A DNA stretch of 64,000 nt from Mesorhizobium sp. Root554 (GTDB lineage Bacteria > Pseudomonadota > Alphaproteobacteria > Rhizobiales > Rhizobiaceae): positions 2,033,222-2,097,221 of the forward strand of contig NZ_LMGA01000001.1 of assembly GCF_001427025.1 (NCBI RefSeq). Reading direction: 5' to 3'. Of this stretch, positions 1 to 9,428 are shown in pieces. Every line of letters begins with the position of its first letter. The first letter of the stretch is position 1. The notes beneath the pieces were generated by a model, which searched no databases, was not told where the DNA came from, and worked only from the letters and a program-made list of their open reading frames with translations. Both the position numbers and the translations under genes were made by a program.

Positions 1-2
1 TG

Positions 3-539
3 CAGTTCGACGAGGAAACCTGGTATTTCGGCCTGCGCCCGTTCGGACCGAAGACCCCAACGCCGAGCTACTACCGCTCGGCGGTGACGAAGCTGCGCGC
101 CTTCAACAGCCGGCTGGAAACCTGCCAGGCGGTGTTCGACGCCCGCGCCGACAACCTCAAGCAATATGTCGATCGCATCGCTTCCGACATCGGCTCGACT
201 TCGGCCATCCTGAAGGATCGCGCCGAGAACTACGACTACGGATTCTTCGACCCGCGCGCCGACGACCGCTTCTGGTTCGCCTATGGCCAGCTCTATGCCT
301 ATTACGGGCTGATGAAGGCCGCGCAGGCCGACTTCGAGGAAGTCATCAAGCAGAAGAATTTGAAGAGCCTGTGGGACACGATGGACGATCAGTTCGTCTC
401 GGCGCTGCGCATCCAGCCGTGGCTGATCGCCAACAGCTCGGAGACCGGCATCTTCGCCACGCACCTGACGACGATGGGCTTCTACGTGCTGCGCGTCCGC
501 TCCAATATGGTCGAAATCTCGAACGTGCTGGCGCAGTAG
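3..539 (+). CDS. DUF2333 family protein (3' part)
   Basis: The frame is open from the window edge, so the 5' end is missing; a GTG at 84 is in frame but only an internal valine, because coding sequence continues upstream of it. About 178 residues are visible, ending at TAG 537-539. The C-terminal part, rich in aromatic and acidic residues (for example the stretch YDYGFFDPRADDRFWFAYG), resembles the DUF2333 family of alphaproteobacterial envelope-associated proteins of unknown function. No membrane segment is visible in this fragment; family members usually carry one near the N terminus, outside the window. The next gene, fhs, starts 127 bases downstream. Confidence 0.75.
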   Translation, partial: QFDEETWYFGLRPFGPKTPTPSYYRSAVTKLRAFNSRLETCQAVFDARADNLKQYVDRIASDIGSTSAILKDRAENYDYGFFDPRADDRFWFAYGQLYAYYGLMKAAQADFEEVIKQKNLKSLWDTMDDQFVSALRIQPWLIANSSETGIFATHLTTMGFYVLRVRSNMVEISNVLAQ

Positions 540-666
540 ATAGACGTAGGCACTCCGGCGCCCCTGTCGCTTTTCGCGTATTGCGCGGCTGTTTTGGGAC
601 GGCGGAAGCGGCGTCTGTCGCGCTTCTATGCGCCTCGCTCAGGCATCGAAGCAATGGGAGTGCGGC

Positions 667-2346
667 ATGGCTGAATTCAAGTCCGATATCGAGATTGCGC
701 GCGCGGCGAAGAAGAAGCCGATCCAGGAGATCGGCGCCAGGATCGGCATTCCGTCCGAGCATCTGCTGCCTTATGGCCACGACAAGGCGAAGGTCTCGGC
801 CGATTTCATCAAGTCGGTGAAGAGCAAGAAGGACGGCAAGCTCATCCTCGTCACCGCCATCAACCCGACCCCCGCCGGTGAAGGCAAGACCACCACCACT
901 GTGGGTCTCGGCGACGGACTGAACCGGATCGGCAAGAAGGCAATCGTTTGTATCCGCGAGGCCTCGCTCGGGCCGAACTTCGGCGTCAAGGGCGGCGCTG
1001 CCGGCGGCGGCTACGCCCAGGTCGTGCCGATGGAGGACATGAACCTCCATTTCACCGGCGATTTCCACGCCATCACCACCGCGCACAATCTGCTCTCGGC
1101 ATTGATCGACAACCACATCTACTGGGGAAACGACCTCGGCATCGACACCCGCCGCGTCGTCTGGCGTCGCGTCATGGACATGAACGACCGCGCCCTGCGC
1201 GAGATTATCTGTTCGCTCGGCGGCGTCGCCAACGGCTACCCGCGCGAGGCCGGCTTCGACATCACAGTCGCCTCGGAAGTGATGGCGATCCTGTGTCTTT
1301 CCACCGACCTGAAGGACCTGGAAAAGCGCCTCGGCGACATCATCGTCGCCTACCGCCGCGACAAGAGCCCGGTCTACGCCCGCGACCTCAAGGCCGATGG
1401 CGCGATGGCTGTCCTGTTGAAGGACGCCATGCAGCCGAACCTGGTGCAGACGCTGGAGAACAACCCGGCCTTCGTGCATGGCGGCCCGTTCGCCAACATC
1501 GCGCATGGCTGCAATTCAGTGGTCGCCACCACGACGGCGCTCAAGCTCGCCGACTACGTCGTCACCGAAGCCGGTTTCGGCGCCGACCTCGGGGCCGAAA
1601 AATTCTTCGACATCAAATGCCGCAAGGCCGGCTTGAAACCGGCCGCCGCCGTTGTCGTCGCCACTGTCCGCGCCATGAAGATGAATGGCGGCGTCAAGAA
1701 GGAAGACCTCGGCGGCGAGAATATCGAGGCGGTGAAGAAGGGTTGCCTCAACCTTGGCCGCCACATCGAGAACGTCAAGCAGTTCGGCGTGCCTGCCGTC
1801 GTCGCCATCAACCATTTCACCACCGATACGGATGCCGAGATAGCGGCCATGAAGGCCTTCGTGGAAGCGCAGGGCGCCGAGGCGGTCCTGTGCAAGCACT
1901 GGGCGCAAGGGTCGGCCGGCATCGAGGAACTGGCGAGGAAAGTGGTCGAAATGGCCGAGAGCGGAACCTCGCAATTCTCGCCGCTCTATCCCGACGACAT
2001 GAAACTGTTCGACAAGGTCAACACCATCGTCAAGCGCATCTATCGCGGCGACGAGGCGATTGCCGACAAGTCGGTGCGCGACCAGCTCCACGCATGGGAG
2101 CAGGCCGGTTACGGCCATCTGCCGGTGTGCATGGCCAAGACGCAGTATTCGTTCTCGACCGATCCCAACCTGCGCGGCGCGCCAACCGGGCACACCGTGC
2201 CGGTGCGCGAGGTGCGTCTCGCCGCCGGCGCTGGCTTCGTCGTCATCATCTGCGGCGAGGTGATGACCATGCCCGGATTGCCGAAGACGCCCTCCTCGGA
2301 AAAGATATTCCTCAACGAGCAGGGCCAGATCGAGGGATTGTTCTAA
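667..2346 (+). CDS. fhs: Formate--tetrahydrofolate ligase
   Basis: Makes 10-formyl-tetrahydrofolate from formate, tetrahydrofolate and ATP in the cytoplasm, feeding one-carbon metabolism. The 559-residue product has the usual length for the family. A phosphate-binding loop [11 protein letters not shown] lies at about residues 68-78, followed by the conserved [18 protein letters not shown] region near 100 and the family ending [10 protein letters not shown]...GLF. The ATG at 667 was chosen over an in-frame ATG at 628 because GGGAG lies six bases before it and the family N terminus ([11 protein letters not shown]) starts there. It stands alone, with no fold or glyA partner nearby, so it is probably a monocistronic housekeeping gene. 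Confidence 0.96.
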   Translation: MAEFKSDIEIARAAKKKPIQEIGARIGIPSEHLLPYGHDKAKVSADFIKSVKSKKDGKLILVTAINPTPAGEGKTTTTVGLGDGLNRIGKKAIVCIREASLGPNFGVKGGAAGGGYAQVVPMEDMNLHFTGDFHAITTAHNLLSALIDNHIYWGNDLGIDTRRVVWRRVMDMNDRALREIICSLGGVANGYPREAGFDITVASEVMAILCLSTDLKDLEKRLGDIIVAYRRDKSPVYARDLKADGAMAVLLKDAMQPNLVQTLENNPAFVHGGPFANIAHGCNSVVATTTALKLADYVVTEAGFGADLGAEKFFDIKCRKAGLKPAAAVVVATVRAMKMNGGVKKEDLGGENIEAVKKGCLNLGRHIENVKQFGVPAVVAINHFTTDTDAEIAAMKAFVEAQGAEAVLCKHWAQGSAGIEELARKVVEMAESGTSQFSPLYPDDMKLFDKVNTIVKRIYRGDEAIADKSVRDQLHAWEQAGYGHLPVCMAKTQYSFSTDPNLRGAPTGHTVPVREVRLAAGAGFVVIICGEVMTMPGLPKTPSSEKIFLNEQGQIEGLF

Positions 2347-2516
2347 GGCTCCGCCCCTTCAGGCTTTTCCACTTTGATCATGGCAACGCCACGCTCGCAT
2401 GCTCATGCCCGTTGCATCCGCGCGCCGCCCTTTCGCGGCTGGCACCTGTTCAAAGCACTGCGCTGTGATAGCCTGCCCCCGACAGCCTTTGCTGTCCGAT
2501 CTTGAGGGGGATCAAC

Positions 2517-2978
2517 ATGCTTTATCTGCTTGCACTTCTGATCGGCGTCATCGCCGGCCTGCGGGCGATGACCGCGCCCGCTGCTGTCGCCTGGGGCGCC
2601 TGGCTTGGCTGGCTGCCGATTGCCGGCACCTGGGCGAGCTTCATGGGTCATTGGGCGACGGTTGGCATTTTCACAGTCCTTGCCCTCGCCGAACTCGTGA
2701 CTGACCAGCTCCCTTCGACGCCGAGCCGCAAGGTGCCGCAGCAGTTCGTTGCGCGCATCCTTCTTGGCGCCCTCTGCGGCGCAGTCATTGGCGCGGCTGG
2801 CGGCTTGACGCTGGGCGGACTGGCGAGCGGCGTCGTCGGCGCCATTATCGGCACGCTGGGCGGCGCTGAAATTCGCAGCCGGCTTGCAGCAGCGTTCGGA
2901 CGGGATTTGCCCGCCGCGCTTGTCGAGGATGCCGTCGCCGTCTTCGGCGCGCTGCTGATTGTCGCGGCCGTCGCATGA
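2517..2978 (+). CDS. DUF4126 family membrane protein
   Basis: A 153-residue, very hydrophobic protein rich in Gly and Ala with about four membrane-spanning stretches (roughly residues 2-22, 28-60, 82-118 and 135-153). The opening pattern LLIGVIAGLRAMTAPA is typical of DUF4126 proteins, whose function is unknown. The ATG at 2517 follows GAGGGGG at 2504-2510. The TGA at 2976-2978 overlaps the ATG of the following FAD oxidoreductase by four bases (ATGA), so the two are probably translationally coupled and may act together. No ligand or partner can be read from the sequence. Confidence 0.8.
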   Translation: MLYLLALLIGVIAGLRAMTAPAAVAWGAWLGWLPIAGTWASFMGHWATVGIFTVLALAELVTDQLPSTPSRKVPQQFVARILLGALCGAVIGAAGGLTLGGLASGVVGAIIGTLGGAEIRSRLAAAFGRDLPAALVEDAVAVFGALLIVAAVA

Positions 2979-4351
2979 CGGCGCGAAAGTTCGACGCCAT
3001 CGTCATCGGTTGCGGCCAGGCCGGCCCGCCGCTGGCGGGACGGCTCAGCGCCGCCGGCATGAAGGTGGCGCTGATTGAGCGCAAGCTGGTCGGCGGCACC
3101 TGCGTCAACACCGGCTGCATGCCGACCAAGACGATGGTCGCCAGCGCCTATGCCGCCCACCTCGCCCGCCGCGCCGCTGAATACGGAGTGACGCTTTCCG
3201 GCCCGGTCGGCATCGACATGAGGGCGGTGAAGGCGCGCAAGGACAAGGTCTCCAACGACGCCCGCGCCGGCCTGGAAGGCTGGATCGTCGGCATGACGGG
3301 CTGCACGCTGTTTCGCGGCCATGCCCGCTTCGAGAACGCGAACACGGTCCGGGTCGGCGACGATCTTCTGACCGCTGAAAAGATTTTCATCAATGTCGGT
3401 GGCCGCGCATCCGTGCCGGACCTGCCGGGCGTCCAGGACATCGACTATCTGACCAATTCCTCGATGATGGACCTCGACGTGCTGCCGCGCCATCTGGTCG
3501 TGGTCGGCGGCAGCTACATTTCGCTCGAATTCGCGCAGATGTTCCGCCGCTTCGGCTCGGAGGTGACCGTCATCGAAAAGTCCCCTCGCCTGATCGGCCG
3601 CGAGGACGAGGATGTATCCGCCGCAATCCTCTCCATCCTCGAAAACGAAGGGATAAAAATTCATCTCGGCGCGGATGACATACGCTTCGCCAAGGAGGGT
3701 AACGACATCGCCGTGACGTTTTCCGCCGGTGAGTCGCCGGCTGTCGGCTCGCATGTGCTGCTGGCGCTTGGGCGCGTGCCCAACACCGAGGATCTCGGAC
3801 TGGAAAAAGCCGGTGTCGAAACCGACAAGCGGGGTTTCATAGCCGTCGATGACGAATTGCGCACCAGTTTGCCCGGCATCTGGGCGCTGGGCGATTGCAA
3901 CGGCAAGGGCGCCTTCACCCACACCTCCTACAACGATTACGAGATCGTCGCCGCCAACCTGCTGGATGGCGGCACGCGCAGGGTGAGCGACCGCATCGAA
4001 GCCTACGCGCTCTATATCGACCCGCCGCTGGGACGCTGCGGCATGACCGAGACGGCGGCGCGCAAATCCGGCCGTAACGTGCTGGTCGGGCAGCGGCCTA
4101 TGACCCGCGTCGGCCGCGCTATTGAAAAGGGCGAGACGCAGGGCTTCATGAAGATACTGGCCGATGCCGACACAAGCGAGATTCTCGGCTGCTCCGTTCT
4201 TGGTCCCGGAGGCGACGAGGCCGTACACTGCGTGCTCGACCTGATGTACGCCAGGGCGCCGGTGACGACGCTGCGGCGCGCCGTGCACATCCATCCTAAC
4301 GTGGCTGAACTTCTGCCGACGATCGCACAGGAAATGAAGCCGCTGGCCTGA
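2975..4351 (+). CDS. FAD-dependent pyridine nucleotide-disulphide oxidoreductase (mercuric reductase-like)
   Basis: A 458-residue class I flavoprotein disulphide reductase. An N-terminal FAD-binding fold has GCGQAG at residues 12-17. The redox-active pair is C43-VNTG-C48 inside GGTCVNTGCMPTK. A second Rossmann fold (VVVGGSYISLEFA) binds NAD(P)H, and the C-terminal dimerisation domain carries HIHPNVAE with the catalytic His and Glu. It lacks the HMA domain and vicinal C-terminal cysteines of true mercuric reductase, and its context is not a mer operon. The substrate is therefore unknown; lipoamide or glutathione reductase activity is less likely because neither pathway has neighbours here. It is coupled to the DUF4126 gene by an ATGA overlap. 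Confidence 0.88.
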   Translation: MTARKFDAIVIGCGQAGPPLAGRLSAAGMKVALIERKLVGGTCVNTGCMPTKTMVASAYAAHLARRAAEYGVTLSGPVGIDMRAVKARKDKVSNDARAGLEGWIVGMTGCTLFRGHARFENANTVRVGDDLLTAEKIFINVGGRASVPDLPGVQDIDYLTNSSMMDLDVLPRHLVVVGGSYISLEFAQMFRRFGSEVTVIEKSPRLIGREDEDVSAAILSILENEGIKIHLGADDIRFAKEGNDIAVTFSAGESPAVGSHVLLALGRVPNTEDLGLEKAGVETDKRGFIAVDDELRTSLPGIWALGDCNGKGAFTHTSYNDYEIVAANLLDGGTRRVSDRIEAYALYIDPPLGRCGMTETAARKSGRNVLVGQRPMTRVGRAIEKGETQGFMKILADADTSEILGCSVLGPGGDEAVHCVLDLMYARAPVTTLRRAVHIHPNVAELLPTIAQEMKPLA

Positions 4352-4431
4352 CGGGTGGTTGCCCGGGCTGCCGGTCAGCCTTCGTGCAAATCCGGTTGCG
4401 CGGCATCGCAATCGTCGCTAAAGGTTTCGCC

Positions 4432-4479
4432 ATGAACATGCTTTCGATCAAGACCGTTTGGTGGTGGGCCAGCGAATAG
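4432..4479 (+). CDS. trpL: trp operon leader peptide
   Basis: A 15-codon frame encodes MNMLSIKTVWWWASE, with three consecutive TGG tryptophan codons at 4459-4467, and ends at TAG 4477-4479. It lies 114 bases before trpE(G) and is followed by mutually exclusive hairpins and a U-rich terminator, the layout known for rhizobial trpE(G) attenuation (in Sinorhizobium meliloti the 14-residue peTrpL peptide also has three Trp codons). Ribosome stalling at the Trp codons when charged tRNA-Trp is scarce should favour antitermination. In S. meliloti the released leader RNA and peptide also act in trans; whether that holds here is inference. Confidence 0.93.
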   Translation: MNMLSIKTVWWWASE

Positions 4480-4523
4480 CGGCCCCTCGAAACGCGTGTG
4501 CGTAGAAATCAGAGAGTGGCCGC
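4466..4523 (+). promoter_or_regulatory. trp attenuator: pause and antiterminator arms
   Basis: Three pairing arms can be read directly. Arm 1, GGGCC at 4466-4470 (overlapping the last Trp codon), can pair with GGCCC at 4481-4485. Arm 2, GCGGCC at 4479-4484, can instead pair with arm 3, GGCCGC at 4518-4523. Arm 3 is also the 5' side of the terminator hairpin. Stalling at the Trp codons would cover arm 1 and free arm 2 to capture arm 3, preventing termination. Confidence 0.88.
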
Positions 4524-4550
4524 AGGAGAAGTCCGGCGGCCTTTTGTTTT
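4518..4550 (+). terminator. trp attenuator terminator hairpin
   Basis: Perfect six-base stem GGCCGC (4518-4523) with GCGGCC (4536-4541), a 12-base loop, then TTTTGTTTT at 4542-4550. The 3' arm has the same sequence as arm 2 at 4479-4484, so terminator and antiterminator are exclusive. It ends 43 bases before the trpE(G) start. Confidence 0.9.
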
Positions 4551-4593
4551 CCAGAAGTGCCCCAGCCTCCGAGCGGCGAACAAGGAGATGGCA

Positions 4594-6783
4594 ATGACGG
4601 TGGAGATTCTGGAGAACGGAGCCGAACGCTTCGTCACGGCGGGTGGCATTTCCATCACGCGCGAGCGCCACGACAAACCCTATGACGGCGCCATCGAAGC
4701 TTATATCGACGGCCTGAACTCCCGCCGCGGCGCGGTGTTCTCCTCCAATTACGAATACCCAGGCCGCTACACGCGTTGGGATACCGCCATCATCGATCCG
4801 CCTCTGGTCATCTCGGCGCGCGGCCGCGCCATGCGCATCGAGGCGCTGAACCAGCGCGGCGAAGCCATGCTGCCGGCCATCGCCCGCATGCTGCTGGCCG
4901 TCGATGAGGTGACGCTCACCCAGACGACCAGGCGCCGTCTGGCGCTGACGGTCGCCGAACCGGGGCGCGTCTTCACCGAGGAAGAGCGCTCGCGCGTTCC
5001 CTCGGTTTTCACCGTGCTTCGCGCCATCACCGCGCTGTTCAAGACGAGCGACGACGCCAACATCGGCCTTTACGGCGCTTTCGGCTACGACCTTGCCTTT
5101 CAGTTCGATCCGGTCGACCACAAACTCGAGCGCAGCCAGAGCCAGCGCGACCTGGTCCTGTACCTGCCCGACGAGATCCTTGTCGTCGATCACTATTCGG
5201 CCAAGGCCTGGACCGATCGTTACGACTTTTCCGGCGACGGCTTTTCCACCGAGGGCCTGCCGCGTGAAACCGAGGCTGAGCCATTCAAGCCTGCCGACCG
5301 CATCCCGCCGCGGGGCGACCACGAACCCGGCGAATACGCCAAGATCGTCGAAAAGGCCAAGGAGAGCTTCAAGCGCGGCGACCTCTTCGAGGTCGTGCCC
5401 GGCCAGATGTTCTATGAACGCTGCGAGACGGCGCCGTCCGAGATTTCGCGCAAGCTGAAGTCCATAAACCCCTCGCCCTACTCCTTCTTCATCAACCTTG
5501 GCGAAGGCGAATTCCTCGTCGGCGCATCGCCGGAGATGTTCGTGCGGGTCAACGGCCGCCGCGTCGAGACGTGCCCGATTTCCGGCACCATCAAGCGCGG
5601 TGACGACGCCATTTCCGACTCCGAGCAGATCCTCAAGCTGCTCAATTCCAAGAAGGACGAGTCCGAACTCACCATGTGCTCGGACGTCGACCGCAACGAC
5701 AAGTCGCGCGTTTGCGAGCCGGGCTCCGTTCGCGTCATCGGCCGCCGCCAGATCGAGATGTATTCGCGGCTGATCCATACCGTCGATCACATCGAAGGCC
5801 GGCTGCGCGAAGGCATGGATGCGTTCGACGCGTTCCTGTCCCATGCCTGGGCCGTCACCGTCACCGGCGCGCCGAAGCTGTGGGCCATGCGCTTCATCGA
5901 GCAGAACGAGAAATCGCCGCGCGCCTGGTATGGCGGCGCCATCGGCATGGTCAATTTCAACGGCGACCTGAACACCGGGCTGACGCTTCGGACCATCCGC
6001 ATCAAGGACGGTATCGCCGAAGTGCGCGCCGGCGCGACGCTGCTGTTCGATTCCGTGCCCGAGGAAGAGGAAGCCGAAACCGAACTGAAGGCATCCGCCA
6101 TGCTCTCCGCCATCCGCGACGCCAAGACTGGAAACTCCGCCACCGTCGAACGCGCTACCGCCCGCGTCGGCGAGGGCGTGAACATCCTGCTGGTCGACCA
6201 CGAGGACAGTTTCGTCCACACGCTGGCGAATTATTTCCGCCAGACCGGCGCAAATGTCTCGACCGTGCGCTCGCCGGTCCCGGAAGAGATATTCGACCGC
6301 CTGAAGCCGGACCTCGTCGTGCTTTCGCCGGGACCGGGCACGCCCAAGGATTTCGACTGCGCCGCCACCATCAAGAATGCGCGGCAGCGCGACCTGCCGA
6401 TCTTTGGCGTCTGTCTCGGCCTGCAGGCGCTGGCGGAAGCTTATGGCGGCGAGTTGCGCCAGTTGCACGTGCCGATGCATGGCAAGCCTTCGCGCATCCG
6501 CGTCTCCAAGCCCGGCGTGATCTTCTCCGGCCTGCCGAAGGAAGTAACGGTTGGCCGCTATCATTCGATCTTCGCCGACCCGGTGCGGCTGCCCGACGAC
6601 TTCATCGTCACGGCCGAAACGGAAGATGGCGTCATCATGGCCTTCGAACATCGCAAGGAGCCCATTGCCGCCGTGCAATTCCATCCGGAATCGATCATGA
6701 CGCTTGGCCACAACGCCGGCATGCGGATCATCGAAAACATCGTTGCGCATCTGCCGCGCAAGGCGAAGGACAAGGCGGCTTAG
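4594..6783 (+). CDS. trpE(G): Anthranilate synthase, fused components I and II
   Basis: Converts chorismate and glutamine to anthranilate, the first step of tryptophan synthesis. The 729-residue chain joins a TrpE-type chorismate-using domain (about residues 1-510, including the family stretches around [20 protein letters not shown] and [11 protein letters not shown]) to a TrpG-type glutamine amidotransferase domain (about 530-720) with the nucleophile in GVCLGLQ and the FHPES histidine and glutamate. This fusion is typical of rhizobia. ATG 4594 was preferred to ATG 4588 because AAGGAG (4582-4587) directly abuts the latter but is six bases from the former. Expression is probably controlled by the attenuator just upstream. 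No other trp gene follows. Confidence 0.96.
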   Translation: MTVEILENGAERFVTAGGISITRERHDKPYDGAIEAYIDGLNSRRGAVFSSNYEYPGRYTRWDTAIIDPPLVISARGRAMRIEALNQRGEAMLPAIARMLLAVDEVTLTQTTRRRLALTVAEPGRVFTEEERSRVPSVFTVLRAITALFKTSDDANIGLYGAFGYDLAFQFDPVDHKLERSQSQRDLVLYLPDEILVVDHYSAKAWTDRYDFSGDGFSTEGLPRETEAEPFKPADRIPPRGDHEPGEYAKIVEKAKESFKRGDLFEVVPGQMFYERCETAPSEISRKLKSINPSPYSFFINLGEGEFLVGASPEMFVRVNGRRVETCPISGTIKRGDDAISDSEQILKLLNSKKDESELTMCSDVDRNDKSRVCEPGSVRVIGRRQIEMYSRLIHTVDHIEGRLREGMDAFDAFLSHAWAVTVTGAPKLWAMRFIEQNEKSPRAWYGGAIGMVNFNGDLNTGLTLRTIRIKDGIAEVRAGATLLFDSVPEEEEAETELKASAMLSAIRDAKTGNSATVERATARVGEGVNILLVDHEDSFVHTLANYFRQTGANVSTVRSPVPEEIFDRLKPDLVVLSPGPGTPKDFDCAATIKNARQRDLPIFGVCLGLQALAEAYGGELRQLHVPMHGKPSRIRVSKPGVIFSGLPKEVTVGRYHSIFADPVRLPDDFIVTAETEDGVIMAFEHRKEPIAAVQFHPESIMTLGHNAGMRIIENIVAHLPRKAKDKAA

Positions 6784-6790
6784 CGAGGCT

Positions 6791-7726
6791 GTGGCAACTA
6801 CGATCCAACCGAAAATTTCGACCTCGAAGCGCCGTGTTACAACGCTCGCGCTGTGGACCATCTTTATCGCGTTCGCGGTGCTCGGCCTAAAGGCGGTTGC
6901 CTGGATGATGACCGGGTCGGTCGCTCTCTATTCCGACGCGCTGGAATCGACCGTCAACGTCATCGCCGCCTTTGCCGCCTTCTGGGCGATCCGCGTCAGC
7001 CACAAGCCGGCCGACGACGACCACCCCTTCGGTCACCACAAGGCGGAATACTTCTCCGCTGTGCTGGAAGGCGTGCTGATCGTGCTGGCCGCGCTGCTGA
7101 TCATCGCCGAAGTCTGGCGCTCCTGGCAGGCTCCTGTTCCGATCGAACAGCCTTGGCAGGGAATCGCCGTCAACGGCGTCGCCTCGCTCATCAATGCCGC
7201 ATGGGCGTTCACCCTGATCCGCGCCGGCCGCGCGGAAAAATCGCCAGCCCTCGTCGCCGACGGCAAGCACATCATGACCGACGTCGTGACCTCGGTCGGC
7301 GTCATTATCGGCCTGGTCGGGGCCGTGTTGACAGGATGGCAGATACTCGATCCGCTGCTGGCGGTTCTGGTGGCGCTGAACATCCTCTGGCAGGGCTGGC
7401 ATGTCATCGGGTCGTCCATGAACGGACTGATGGACCGCGCCGTGGACATCCACGAACACGTCCGCATCCGCGACATCATCTCCGCCAATTGCAAGGGTGC
7501 GATGGAGGTCCACGACCTCAAGACGCGCATTGCCGGGCGCGCCACCTTCATCGAGTTTCACATGGTGGTGGATGCCGACATGACGGTGGGCGAAAGCCAC
7601 GTCATCTGCGACCGGATCGAAGACGCGCTGAGGGCGGAAATCCCCTCCGTGCGCGTCACCATCCATGTCGAGCCCGACGACGAGGCGAAGCTGCCAAAGG
7701 GCACCACCGCTGTCCCGTTTGCCTGA
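6791..7726 (+). CDS. Cation diffusion facilitator family transporter
   Basis: A 311-residue inner-membrane exporter of the CDF family, which moves divalent metals such as Zn, Fe or Co out of the cytoplasm by proton antiport. Membrane segments are concentrated in residues 15-210, with the metal-site motifs LYSDALEST in an early helix and ADGKHIMTDV (H...D) in a later one, and a histidine-rich HPFGHHKAE loop between them. A cytoplasmic C-terminal domain follows (about 215-300). The start is taken as GTG 6791, eight bases after the trpE(G) stop, with GAGG at 6785-6788; the spacing is short, so the start is uncertain. Metal specificity cannot be read from the sequence. Confidence 0.88.
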   Translation: MATTIQPKISTSKRRVTTLALWTIFIAFAVLGLKAVAWMMTGSVALYSDALESTVNVIAAFAAFWAIRVSHKPADDDHPFGHHKAEYFSAVLEGVLIVLAALLIIAEVWRSWQAPVPIEQPWQGIAVNGVASLINAAWAFTLIRAGRAEKSPALVADGKHIMTDVVTSVGVIIGLVGAVLTGWQILDPLLAVLVALNILWQGWHVIGSSMNGLMDRAVDIHEHVRIRDIISANCKGAMEVHDLKTRIAGRATFIEFHMVVDADMTVGESHVICDRIEDALRAEIPSVRVTIHVEPDDEAKLPKGTTAVPFA

Positions 7727-7752
7727 GGACTAAGTCCAGGCTCAACTCTGAA

Positions 7753-8817
7753 TCACGGTGCGCAGGCGGATTGCGGCATCGGTTCGAGCCGGTAGACCGC
7801 ATCGTCGGATGCGGTCTTGCCTTCCGCCGCTGCCGAGCAAAGATCGACGATCGGCAGGCTGCTGTTCGGATTGGCCAGCATCATCGTGCCATTCGCGCCG
7901 CGGCGCAGGAATATCTCCTTCTGAGACATATCGCAGGAGGAGCCACCCTTGCCGCCCGTGGCCGAGCAGCGCCACTGGTCGCCCTCACCCTGACAGGAAT
8001 AGGTCTGCGTGGCCTTGGCCGCATTCTGCTTGGTCGTGACCGTGACGGACACGTCGGCATCGTTCGGCCAATATTGCGGATTTCCGGACGACGCAAAGGA
8101 AGCGAGTTCCGTCTGCCCGCGGAAAACGCGGATGGTCTGCGTCATCTGGTCGGCATGCGACTTCATGTGGGCGTCGTCATAGTCGCGGCCGTAGCAGAAA
8201 GGCTGGTCAGGCTTCAGCCTTTCGCGCAGCGGCTCCCCCAACGACGGATCGACGGGGTCTATCCTGGCGAATTCCGCCACACAGCTCTGCGCCGGCATCC
8301 GCTCCAGCCTGAAACCGTTATCATCGCTTCCAAGCGCCCGTTTCTCATACTCGGCGGCGCCAAGCTCATCTTCAGCGCCGATATCCAGGTAGAGATCGCG
8401 TGAAAGATCGTTGACGATGATGTGGTCCTTGCCGTCGAGCTTGAGCGAGGCCATGGTCCGATCGCATTCCATGCCGCAGCGGACCTCGCCGTCGCTGTTT
8501 TCGGCAAAGCTGCCGCACCATCCACTAACCCACTCCGGCTTTGCCGAACCGCGAACCGTCGTCGTCATGAAGCCGTTATAACCTGCATCGGCATCGCTGT
8601 TCACAGGCTCTTCGTTCGGCCGGCTGACCGGGTCCTTGCCGGAATAAAAGAAAATGCGCGCCACCTTCTGGTCCGGGTGGGATTGCAGGTGCGACTGGCT
8701 GTAGACGCGGCCGTAGCAAGCCTCGGCATCGGCTGGCTTGCCGCTCTCCTGCGCCGACGCCATCCCGGCGACAGCCGCCAAGCCGAGTCCCAAAGTAATG
8801 ACTTTGAAAAGTGCCAT
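7753..8817 (-). CDS. Exported protein with duplicated Cys-rich domain, unknown function
   Basis: A 354-residue protein with a clear signal peptide (hydrophobic core 6-18, likely cleavage after MASA at 22). The mature part is two copies of one module. Copy 1 starts at CYGRVYSQSHLQSHPDQ (C34) and ends at RLERMPAQSC (R170); copy 2 starts at CYGRDYDDAHMKSHADQ (C208) and ends at RLEPMPQSAC (R343). The spacing inside the two copies is 136 and 135 residues. Each copy has paired cysteines that could form periplasmic disulphides. GGGAGAGGG precedes the ATG. I do not recognise the family and assign no function. The gene is flanked by unrelated genes and is probably monocistronic. Confidence 0.75.
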   Translation of the reverse strand: MALFKVITLGLGLAAVAGMASAQESGKPADAEACYGRVYSQSHLQSHPDQKVARIFFYSGKDPVSRPNEEPVNSDADAGYNGFMTTTVRGSAKPEWVSGWCGSFAENSDGEVRCGMECDRTMASLKLDGKDHIIVNDLSRDLYLDIGAEDELGAAEYEKRALGSDDNGFRLERMPAQSCVAEFARIDPVDPSLGEPLRERLKPDQPFCYGRDYDDAHMKSHADQMTQTIRVFRGQTELASFASSGNPQYWPNDADVSVTVTTKQNAAKATQTYSCQGEGDQWRCSATGGKGGSSCDMSQKEIFLRRGANGTMMLANPNSSLPIVDLCSAAAEGKTASDDAVYRLEPMPQSACAP

Positions 8818-8914
8818 ACGCCCTCTCCCGCACGGGACCTGCCTGTATGGAATTTATGCTAAGAATGCCGAATGCGCCACGTCAATTGGCGATGACCCGA
8901 AACAGGAGGGAGCG

Positions 8915-9349
8915 GTGCTGCGTCGAGACATGTTTCGTGGACTTTTTGCCGGAGGAAGCGCGCTGTTGGGTCTGGGCGCTGCGCGGGCGGCGACCGCGCC
9001 AGCGAGGCAGAAAGTAGCCTACCATCTCAACGAGGTCGCCAAGGTCGGTTTCGTACTGGGCAATATCAAGAACCACTATGAGGGCACTGGCGGCAATGTC
9101 GACATCGTGCTCGTCGTGCACGGACCGGCGCTGTCGGCGTTCAGGCGCAACGGCGCTTCAGCCGCCATTTCCAGCCGTTTCGCCGGGCTGAGGAAGCAGG
9201 GGCTTGCCGTTCAGGCCTGCGCCAATACCATGAATGGCATGTCGCTCGGCCTGCCGGATCTTTTCGAGGGTTTCGCCAGCGCCGAGGCCGGCGGCGTGGT
9301 GCGGCTGGCCGAATTGCAGGCGCAGGGCTACGCCTATCTCCGGCCCTAG
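8915..9349 (+). CDS. DsrE-like family protein with N-terminal export signal
   Basis: A 144-residue protein resembling the DsrE/DsrF-like sulphur-relay fold (VAYHLNEV...IVLVVHGPAL...ACANTMNG...). Unlike cytoplasmic DsrE it has an N-terminal signal, starting LRRDMFRGLFAGG and continuing through a Gly/Ala-rich hydrophobic stretch to ARAA near residue 25. The RR-x-x-F pattern suggests Tat export, which is inference. The GTG start at 8915 has AGGAGGG at 8904-8910. A cysteine in QACANT is where related proteins carry a reactive thiol. The substrate is unknown. A small monooxygenase-like gene follows 79 bases downstream. Confidence 0.75.
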   Translation: MLRRDMFRGLFAGGSALLGLGAARAATAPARQKVAYHLNEVAKVGFVLGNIKNHYEGTGGNVDIVLVVHGPALSAFRRNGASAAISSRFAGLRKQGLAVQACANTMNGMSLGLPDLFEGFASAEAGGVVRLAELQAQGYAYLRP

Positions 9350-9428
9350 GCGCATTCGCGACTTGAACAGCGCGCCTGGAACGGCCAAGTTTGTCGTCAG
9401 GCGGCGGGACCGGCAGAGGAGGTTTTGA

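Noticed and set aside
540..666. Riboswitch before fhs
   Set aside because: The 127-base gap shows no recognisable aptamer core or strong terminator pair.
2975..4351. True mercuric reductase (merA)
   Set aside because: No HMA domain, no C-terminal cysteine pair and no mer genes nearby.
4588..4593. ATG 4588 as trpE(G) start
   Set aside because: It abuts AAGGAG with no spacing; ATG 4594 has a normal six-base gap.
4375..6861. Long open frame on the minus strand opposite trpE(G)
   Set aside because: It mirrors a well-supported gene in G+C-rich DNA, has no family resemblance, and its translation is His/Arg/Asp/Gly biased as expected for an antisense shadow.
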